Assembly: GCF_030369635.1 (NCBI RefSeq)
Contig: NZ_CP128474.1
Location: 2,790,001-2,854,000, forward strand
From: Microbacterium arborescens
GTDB taxonomy: Bacteria > Actinomycetota > Actinomycetes > Actinomycetales > Microbacteriaceae
Length of the DNA stretch: 64,000 nucleotides
Reading direction: 5' to 3'
Shown here: positions 58,643-64,000 of the stretch, piece after piece
Layout: each line of letters starts with the position of its first letter
Position numbering within the stretch: the stretch's first letter is position 1
Notes under the pieces: generated by a model
The model's input: only the letters and a program-made list of their open reading frames with translations
What the model was told of the DNA's origin: nothing
Databases searched by the model: none
Program-made: the position numbers and the translations under genes

Positions 58643-59915
58643 TCTCGAGACCCTGCTGGAAGATGTAGGTCCACGAGGCCGCATCGTGCGCGCTCCCCTG
58701 CGCCTCGACGTAGGTGGCATCCATCCCCGCGGCCTGCGCGGCCTGATAGATCCGCTGCACGCCCGGGAGGAACCCGGCGTCGTTGCTCCCGACGCCGAAG
58801 ACGGCGGTCATGTCGCGGTACGGCGCGTGGGCCGCCATGATCGCGGCGGGCTTAGCCGCCTCGTAGGCTGCCCGGTCGCCGCCGAAGCCCTGCGCGATCG
58901 TCGTCGCCTCGTCACCCAGCGAAGGGAACTCCTCGCCCGAGGCGTCGAGGATCGCACTGAAGAGCTCGGGGTGGGCTGAACCGAGCTGGATCGAGCAGGT
59001 GCCGCCCTGCGACAGGCCGCCGATGCCCCAGAAGTCGGGGGCGTCCAGAACCGGCAGGTTGGCTTTGATCCAGGTCGGCACGTCGACCGTCAGGTAGGTC
59101 GCCGAGTTTCCCAGCGGCGAATCGATGCACATCGGGTTGGTGTCGGGCGAGCCGAGCTGATCGGGCGAGACGACGATCGGGGCGAGGCCGTCGTGAGCCG
59201 ACGCATAAGCGTCGAGCGACTGCTGCAGGTGGGCCGCGATCAGCGGATCCTGGGGCTGGCCGGGCTGTCCGGACAGCACGATCAGCACGGGCAGCAGCGG
59301 CGGGTTGTCGGTGAGGGCTGCGGGCGGGCGGTAGATGACGGCCGGACGGGCGGTGAAGCCCGACGCCGTCGCGGGGATCGTGACCGTGCCGACCTCGCCG
59401 GTCGAGGGCATCCCGTCGGGGGCGGTCCAGTCGGCGATCGTCGGACGGTCGGCGTTGCCGTCGAGGGACGGCAGGTCAGCGGAACCGAACGCGGGCATCC
59501 CGAGGGCGAGGCGCACGGTCGGGTACTGTCCGAACGCGATGTTCACGCCCATCGCTGCGGTGAGCGCGAAGAGCACGATCGCCAGCGGCGCGGCGACGGC
59601 CCGGCGCCAGGTGGGACGCCAGAGCGACACCAGGGCGACCCCGATGGCGGCGAACCCGAGCGCGATCCACATCCGCGAGTCGGCCGTGAGGACCACGCCG
59701 AACAGGTTGTAGTGATCCGCCAGCAGCCAGGTCAGGCCGATGCCCAGGAGCCCCGCGACGACCGCCGCCGTCGCTGCCGTCATCGTCCAGCGCCGGCGGA
59801 GCCAGCGGTTGCTCGGCCGCAGCACGACGAGCAGCACGAACGCGAGGGCAGCCGCGATGCACGTCCCGACGACGGCTGGGCCGGAGAGGATGTTCGTGTT
59901 GAGCAGCCAGTTCAC
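58611..59915 (-). CDS. Membrane-anchored esterase (antigen 85 / EsteraseD-like fold)
   Basis: 434 residues. About four N-terminal membrane segments (within residues 13-150), then an exported alpha/beta-hydrolase domain with PVLIVLSGQPGQPQD, the nucleophile elbow GIGGLSQGGTCS, and a late GSAHDAASW with the catalytic His. The same fold is used by mycolyltransferases and by cell-surface esterases. It faces the MprF-like gene; both may modify envelope lipids, which is inference. Confidence 0.75.
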   Translation of the reverse strand: MNWLLNTNILSGPAVVGTCIAAALAFVLLVVLRPSNRWLRRRWTMTAATAAVVAGLLGIGLTWLLADHYNLFGVVLTADSRMWIALGFAAIGVALVSLWRPTWRRAVAAPLAIVLFALTAAMGVNIAFGQYPTVRLALGMPAFGSADLPSLDGNADRPTIADWTAPDGMPSTGEVGTVTIPATASGFTARPAVIYRPPAALTDNPPLLPVLIVLSGQPGQPQDPLIAAHLQQSLDAYASAHDGLAPIVVSPDQLGSPDTNPMCIDSPLGNSATYLTVDVPTWIKANLPVLDAPDFWGIGGLSQGGTCSIQLGSAHPELFSAILDASGEEFPSLGDEATTIAQGFGGDRAAYEAAKPAAIMAAHAPYRDMTAVFGVGSNDAGFLPGVQRIYQAAQAAGMDATYVEAQGSAHDAASWTYIFQQGLEIIADHWGLGR

Positions 59916-59982
59916 ATCGACCTCCCGAGGACGGCGCCGCGCCGCAGTGGCGCGACGGGCTCACCGCCCCGCCCACAGCGTA

Positions 59983-60020
59983 AACCGGGCCGCGTGCTCG
60001 CCTGCGCACGCGGCCCGGTT
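59983..60020 (-). terminator. 15-bp hairpin terminator behind the ASCH gene
   Basis: AACCGGGCCGCGTGC (59983-59997) and its exact complement (60006-60020) flank an 8-nt loop. GGTTTAC follows on the minus strand and GGTTTTC on the plus strand, so it may work both ways. Confidence 0.8.
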
Positions 60021-60035
60021 TTCGCGGCGGTTTCA

Positions 60036-60551
60036 TCAGTCGGCGTGCTCGGGCGGCCACACGACCGAGAAGCGCTCGAAGACGATGTCCTCGTCCTCCG
60101 ACCACTCGGCTCCGCGGGCCGCCGCGACGCGGGTCCAGTAGCGTCGGTGCTCGCGCTGCCAGCTCTCGAGCGAGAGGTCGTCCTCGCCCTCGTCGGCGGC
60201 GAAGGCGGCATCCGCGCTCGCGAAAGGCCCCAGGCGCAACTCCGTGGTGCGGATGACGATGCGCGGGGTTCCCGTGCTGTCGCACGCGATCCAGTGCGAG
60301 CCGAGGCGAGGGATGAGATCTCCCCGCGCGACGAAGTCGGCGACGAGCTCGGCGGTGGCACGCTTGCCGCCCGCGAGAACGATCTCGAGCAGCTCGTCGG
60401 CCAGGCGTGCGTTGTCGCCGAAGTGCTCGACGGTGTACTCGGGCGCCGCGCGCACCGCCTCCGGGTGCGCGGCCCGATACTGCTCCCACATCTCGGCCGC
60501 TGCGGCCTCGTCGAGGGGCAGGGCGCGAGAGGATCCGCTGTGTTCGCTCAT
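60036..60551 (-). CDS. ASCH-domain protein
   Basis: 171 residues. MWEQYRAAHPEA, FGDNARLADELLEIVLAGGKRAT, PRLGSHWIACDSTGTPRIVIRTTELRLGPF and RREHRRYWTR-like RYWTRVAA fit the ASCH beta-barrel, often linked to RNA binding or nucleoside hydrolysis. The start overlaps the GH38 stop by 4 bp, so it is cotranscribed with it. Why an ASCH protein follows a mannosidase is unclear. Confidence 0.8.
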   Translation of the reverse strand: MSEHSGSSRALPLDEAAAAEMWEQYRAAHPEAVRAAPEYTVEHFGDNARLADELLEIVLAGGKRATAELVADFVARGDLIPRLGSHWIACDSTGTPRIVIRTTELRLGPFASADAAFAADEGEDDLSLESWQREHRRYWTRVAAARGAEWSEDEDIVFERFSVVWPPEHAD

Positions 60552-63500
60552 CCCTCGATCCTCGCACCGACGGGCACGCTCACCCGATAGGTGCGCACCT
60601 CGAAGGGCCGCAGCTCGACCGTCACACGGCCGGCGTCATGCTCGACCTCGCCGAGGTCGTCCTCGATGAGCGAGGCCTCGCGGACGATCACCGCCCCGTC
60701 GATGCGCACGTCGCCGGCCACGCGCCGCCCGGCCGGCTCGTACACGCGCACGACGAGGTCGCCCGAGCGATCGGCGGCGAGCTTGACGCCCGAGACCAGG
60801 ATGCCGGGTGTCGCCGTGACCAGCGGCGCCACGGGCGCTCCGACGCGCTCGCGCATCGCGGTGTTCAGTGCGATACCCGCGGCCGTCGCGGTCTCGATGT
60901 CGGCGCCGATCACCAAACCGTAGCGGTGGGTCTGCTCACCCTGATCGGTCTCGGGATCGGGGAATCGCGGCGCGCGCAGCAGCGAGAGCCGGACCGTCGT
61001 GGTGACGCCGCGGTCGGGGTCGGCGTCGCGCGTGACGTCGTACCCGTAGGTCGAGTCGGTCACGAGGGCCGCCCCGAAACCCTCTTCGGCGACGTGGACG
61101 AAGCGGTGCATCGAGGTCTCGAACTTCGCGGCTTCCCAGCTGGTGTTGGTGTGGGTCACGCGCCGGGCGTAGCCGAACTGCGTCTCAGCGGCGGTGTGCT
61201 CTGCCTGGATCGCGAGCGGGAATGCGACCTTGAGGAACTTCTCGACCTCGTGCCAGTCGGTTCGCTGCGAGATCTCGATGGTGCGCGAGCCGGGCCGCAG
61301 GACGAGCTCCTGCGTGAGCGTCGACTCCGAGAACGACCGGGTGATCGTGACGTGGGCCGCCCCGTCACGCGTGTCGGCGACGAGCGCGTCGATGTCCGTG
61401 AGGTCGGTGACGCGGTTCCGGTAGAAGCGATCGACGTCCCAGGCGTCCCACATGTTGGGGAAGTCCTGGTGCAGCTGGAGGAGGTTCGCCGGTTCGCCCG
61501 CCGGTATGGTCTCGCGCCTGGTGGCGAGATCGATCGCCGAGGTGATGAGGCCGTCGGCCGAGATCGTCACCCGGACGAGGTCGTTGCCCAGCACGAATCC
61601 GCCGTCGCGCTCGAGCACGTCGACCGCTCCCGCCGGGGGTGCGGCGGGGGCGGCGCCGAGCCCGGGGACGCCGTCGCGGGCCAGCGGCGACGCGTTGAAG
61701 ACGACGCGCTCGTCGCCGGGGCCGGCCAGCAGCTCCTGGGCACGATCGATGAGCGCCTCGGCGGCCGCCGCGACGCGCTCGTACTGCTCGACGGCCTCGC
61801 GGTGCACCCACGCGATCGAGGTGCCGGGCAGGATGTCGTGGAACTGCTGCAGCAGGACCTGCTGCCACAGCGCGTCGAGCTCGTCGTAGGGGTAGTCGGC
61901 ACCGGTGCGCACGGCGGCGGTGGCCCACCAGGCCTCGGCCTCGATCAGCAGGTGCTCGGTGCGCCGGTTGCCCTGTTTCGTCTTGTGCTGGCTCGTGAGG
62001 GTCGCGCGGTGCAGTTCGAGGTACAGCTCCCCCACCCATACCGGCGGCTTCGGCAGCTCGGCCATCGCGCGTTCGAAGAACGCGTCGGGGTGCTCCCACT
62101 GCACGCGTGCGCTGCCTTCGAGGTCGGCGAGGCGCTCGGCCTTGCCGGTCATCTCGCGGGTCGTGCCGCCGCCGCCGTCGCCCCACCCGACGGGCGCGAT
62201 GGATCCGGATGCCACACGCGATTCGCGGAACTGCCGCGACGCCTTCGCCACCTCCATGCCCGACAGCTGCGAGTTGTAGGTGTCCATCGGCGGGAAGTGG
62301 GTGAACATCCGCGACCCGTCGATCCCCTCCCAGGCGAAGGTGTGGTGCGGGAACTTGTTCACCTGGTTCCACGAGATCTTCTGCGTGAAGAACCACTCGA
62401 AGCCGGCGCGGCGCATGAGCTGGGGCAGCGCGGGCGAGTATCCGAACGAGTCGGGCAGCCATACGCCGCGCGAGCGGATGCCGAACTCCTCCTCGAAGAA
62501 GCGCTGACCGTAGAGGAACTGGCGGGCGATCGCCTCGCCGGTGGGCATGACGGTGTCGGACTCGACCCACATGCCACCCAGGGGCAGGAAGCGCCCCGCG
62601 GCGACGGCATCCTTGACCTTCGCCCACACCTCGGGACGATGCTCCTTGAGCCAGGCGTACTGCTGCGCACTCGACATGCCGTACCGGAAGTCGGCGCTCT
62701 CCGCCAGCAGCTCGGTCATCGTGGTGCTCGTGCGCGCGACCTTGCGGATGGTCTCACGCACCGGCCACAGCCACGCCGAGTCGATGTGGGCGTGGCCGAT
62801 GGCCGAGATGCGGTGCGCGCTGGCCTCGGCGGGCGACGCCAGCACCTCGGCGAGCGCGGCCCGCGCGTCCGCGGCGGTCTCGGCGATGTGCTGCAGGTCG
62901 ACACGGTCCAGCGCGTCGTCGAGTGCCTGCAGGATGCGCATGCGCCGGGGCGCGGTCTCGGGCAGCTCCGCCTGCAGTTCGACGAGCACCTCGAGGTCGA
63001 GCGCGAGCTCGTGCACCTCGGGCTCGAATACGGCGAGGTCCATGTGCCGGACCGTGTAGAGGGGCCGGGGCGAGGAGGTCTGGATGTCGCCCTCCTGCGT
63101 CGGGAGGAAGGGGTGGTAGTCCAGCAGCACGGGGTTGGCGGCGGCCTCGATGTAGAACTCGACCTCTTCATCGCCGGCGGCTTCCTCGGCGATGCGCACC
63201 CACTGGTTGCGGGGGTTGAGCGACTTCACCGGCTCGCCGCTGGGGAGGTAGACGAGCCCTTCGCACTGGAAGCCGGGCATGTTCGGGTCGAAGCCGAGGT
63301 CGACGACGGCCTCGACCCGGCGACCCGCCCACGCCGCCGGCACCCGCCCGCGCACGCGGAACCAGGTCGTCGACCATGCCGGTCCCCACGGAGATCCCGC
63401 CTCGAACGGCTCGAACTCCAGCGCCAGACCGGCGGCAGGCGCGATGGGCTCGCCCGGCAACCGGTTCGCCGAGATCTCGAGCGGGATGCGCGCGGAATGG

Positions 63501-63571
63501 ATGGCGGGGCGGATGCGCTCGGTGAGCACGCGTGCGGCGCGGCCGGTGGTGAGAGGGATGTCGTCGTGCAT
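60548..63571 (-). CDS. GH38 alpha-mannosidase
   Basis: 1007 residues, cytoplasmic (no signal peptide). An N-terminal beta domain precedes the catalytic domain with the zinc motif GHAHIDSAWLWP near residue 260 and WLPDSFGYSP (Asp nucleophile) near residue 370; QKISWNQVNKFP and GWGDGGGG follow. The C-terminal beta-sandwich domains are present, so the enzyme appears intact. It cleaves alpha-linked mannose from imported oligosaccharides. No clear ribosome site before the ATG. The incomplete glycanase gene lies upstream on the same strand. Confidence 0.93.
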   Translation of the reverse strand: MHDDIPLTTGRAARVLTERIRPAIHSARIPLEISANRLPGEPIAPAAGLALEFEPFEAGSPWGPAWSTTWFRVRGRVPAAWAGRRVEAVVDLGFDPNMPGFQCEGLVYLPSGEPVKSLNPRNQWVRIAEEAAGDEEVEFYIEAAANPVLLDYHPFLPTQEGDIQTSSPRPLYTVRHMDLAVFEPEVHELALDLEVLVELQAELPETAPRRMRILQALDDALDRVDLQHIAETAADARAALAEVLASPAEASAHRISAIGHAHIDSAWLWPVRETIRKVARTSTTMTELLAESADFRYGMSSAQQYAWLKEHRPEVWAKVKDAVAAGRFLPLGGMWVESDTVMPTGEAIARQFLYGQRFFEEEFGIRSRGVWLPDSFGYSPALPQLMRRAGFEWFFTQKISWNQVNKFPHHTFAWEGIDGSRMFTHFPPMDTYNSQLSGMEVAKASRQFRESRVASGSIAPVGWGDGGGGTTREMTGKAERLADLEGSARVQWEHPDAFFERAMAELPKPPVWVGELYLELHRATLTSQHKTKQGNRRTEHLLIEAEAWWATAAVRTGADYPYDELDALWQQVLLQQFHDILPGTSIAWVHREAVEQYERVAAAAEALIDRAQELLAGPGDERVVFNASPLARDGVPGLGAAPAAPPAGAVDVLERDGGFVLGNDLVRVTISADGLITSAIDLATRRETIPAGEPANLLQLHQDFPNMWDAWDVDRFYRNRVTDLTDIDALVADTRDGAAHVTITRSFSESTLTQELVLRPGSRTIEISQRTDWHEVEKFLKVAFPLAIQAEHTAAETQFGYARRVTHTNTSWEAAKFETSMHRFVHVAEEGFGAALVTDSTYGYDVTRDADPDRGVTTTVRLSLLRAPRFPDPETDQGEQTHRYGLVIGADIETATAAGIALNTAMRERVGAPVAPLVTATPGILVSGVKLAADRSGDLVVRVYEPAGRRVAGDVRIDGAVIVREASLIEDDLGEVEHDAGRVTVELRPFEVRTYRVSVPVGARIEG

Positions 63572-63590
63572 GGGTGGGTGGATCCGTTCG

Positions 63591-63625
63591 GTCGGGTCGG
63601 GTCGGGTCGGGCCGGGTCGGGTCAG
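63591..63625 (+). repeat. Seven tandem GTCGG-like pentamers
   Basis: Five exact GTCGG copies with two variants (GCCGG, GTCAG) between the glycanase stop and the GH38 start. It is a simple repeat prone to slippage; no role is evident. Confidence 0.85.
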
Positions 63626-64000
63626 GGCAGGGTGGCGGCGGCGCCACCGCCGAGGACGGGGGTGGGTGCGCCTCGGTCGGCGGCATCCACTCGCTCCATC
63701 CTCGAGATCCCTCGTGCGGCGAGCAGCGCGGCATCCGTCTGCCGCGAGGCGAGGACGACCTGCGGGCCGCGGCCATCGCGTTCGGCGGCGCGCACCCAGG
63801 CTTCGAAGAATGCGCCGCCCGGTGCACAGTCGGCGCGGTAGGGGCGGGAGTCGTCGAGTACCAGGCCGACGGGGGATGCCGCCGGGCGGGGTGCGCCGCG
63901 CAGTTCGCGCGCCAGCTCGGCGAACCGGCGACCGGTCGGTTTGACGGCGCCGTCCTCGTCGATCAGTCCGAGGTCGTACTCGACCGGCGGGAAGTCGAGC
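63622..64000 (-). CDS. C-terminal part of a probable glycoside hydrolase (gene runs off the right edge)
   Basis: The last 125 residues are open to the edge. The segment opening PPVEYDLGLIDEDGAVKPTG, followed by RRFAELARELR, resembles the end of a TIM-barrel glycanase, where VEYDLGLID...G.xKP is a common closing pattern. After it comes a flavodoxin-like or beta-rich tail ending GGGAAATLP. The family (GH5, GH42 or other) cannot be told. The stop lies about 50 bp before the GH38 start, so the two form one catabolic unit. Confidence 0.6.
   Translation of the reverse strand, partial: LDFPPVEYDLGLIDEDGAVKPTGRRFAELARELRGAPRPAASPVGLVLDDSRPYRADCAPGGAFFEAWVRAAERDGRGPQVVLASRQTDAALLAARGISRMERVDAADRGAPTPVLGGGAAATLP

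Noticed and set aside
55463..58720. Minus-strand ORF of 1085 codons
   Set aside because: Antisense to the MprF-like gene, whose membrane segments and DUF2156 motifs are convincing; the shadow is extremely Arg/Asp/His-rich.
60407..63841. Plus-strand ORF of 1144 codons
   Set aside because: Antisense to the intact GH38 mannosidase with zinc and nucleophile motifs.
1..64000. CRISPR arrays, tRNA or rRNA genes, prophage
   Set aside because: No regular spaced repeats, cloverleaf genes, rRNA stretches or phage structural genes were seen by reading; a dedicated scan was not possible.

Overview
The window is high-GC actinobacterial DNA, most probably from Microbacterium or a close relative in the Microbacteriaceae. 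The evidence is the run rplM-rpsI-glmM followed within the window by coaA and glmS-acpS-alr, the many GTG starts, the GTGA/ATGA gene junctions, and several promoters whose TAnnnT -10 box lies only 6-9 nt before the start codon (leaderless mRNAs). No rRNA, tRNA, CRISPR array, phage or insertion sequence was seen.

Layout. 1-3.6 kb: alr (partial), acpS and glmS, then an exported lipase-like hydrolase. 3.6-4.57 kb: about 950 bp without a credible protein gene, packed with hairpins whose loops carry a G-run (TTGGGGA-like). 4.57-8.3 kb: coaA, a leaderless Ppx/GppA phosphatase and a membrane sensor-like protein. 8.3-30.1 kb: a large exopolysaccharide (EPS) locus. It holds a TagD-like cytidylyltransferase, a CpsE/WcaJ-type initiating transferase, two GT4 glycosyltransferases, a 1.8-kilo-residue exported FN3/LamG/DNRLRE protein, a CDP-alcohol phosphotransferase, an SGNH hydrolase, two acyltransferases, a Wzx flippase, gmd and fcl (GDP-L-fucose), a Wzy-like polymerase, a Wzz/BY-kinase and an exported GH71-like glycanase. 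30.5-34 kb: FAD oxidoreductase, glmM, rpsI, rplM. 34-42.8 kb: two histidine kinases, a paralogue of the first sensor-like protein, a CPBP protease, LMW-PTP, a second BY-kinase and an exported unknown. 42.9-47.5 kb: GH13 enzyme with LLM flavin oxidoreductase, a sigma region-2 fragment, CsbD, and a choloylglycine-hydrolase-family protein. 47.6-55.1 kb: a YtfQ/R/T/YjfF-type sugar ABC operon with two ATPases and its own LacI regulator. 55.1-64 kb: exported unknown, MprF/DUF2156 protein, membrane-anchored esterase, ASCH protein, GH38 alpha-mannosidase and the end of a probable glycanase.

Main observation. Most transcription units of the EPS locus start with a leader in which a sense-strand G-run (consensus about TTGGGGA) recurs, often in the loop of a perfect hairpin. 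A last copy overlaps the ribosome binding site or start codon. The same loops recur in the non-coding stretch at 3.69-4.32 kb and in a probable small RNA at 30.3-30.43 kb. The layout resembles Csr/Rsm control (GGA loops in mRNA leaders plus multi-hairpin sponge RNAs), but the motif differs and no CsrA gene is in the window. I read this as a candidate undescribed RNA-based regulon for EPS. The motif and hairpins are seen directly; the mechanism is inference.

How the genes work together. GlmS and GlmM supply UDP-GlcNAc precursors. Gmd and Fcl supply GDP-fucose. CpsE starts the lipid-linked repeat, which is extended by the GT4 enzymes, acylated, flipped by Wzx and polymerised by Wzy under BY-kinase control. 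The TagD-like and CDP-alcohol enzymes could add a phospho-alcohol. The right part looks like carbohydrate scavenging (sugar importer, GH38, GH13).
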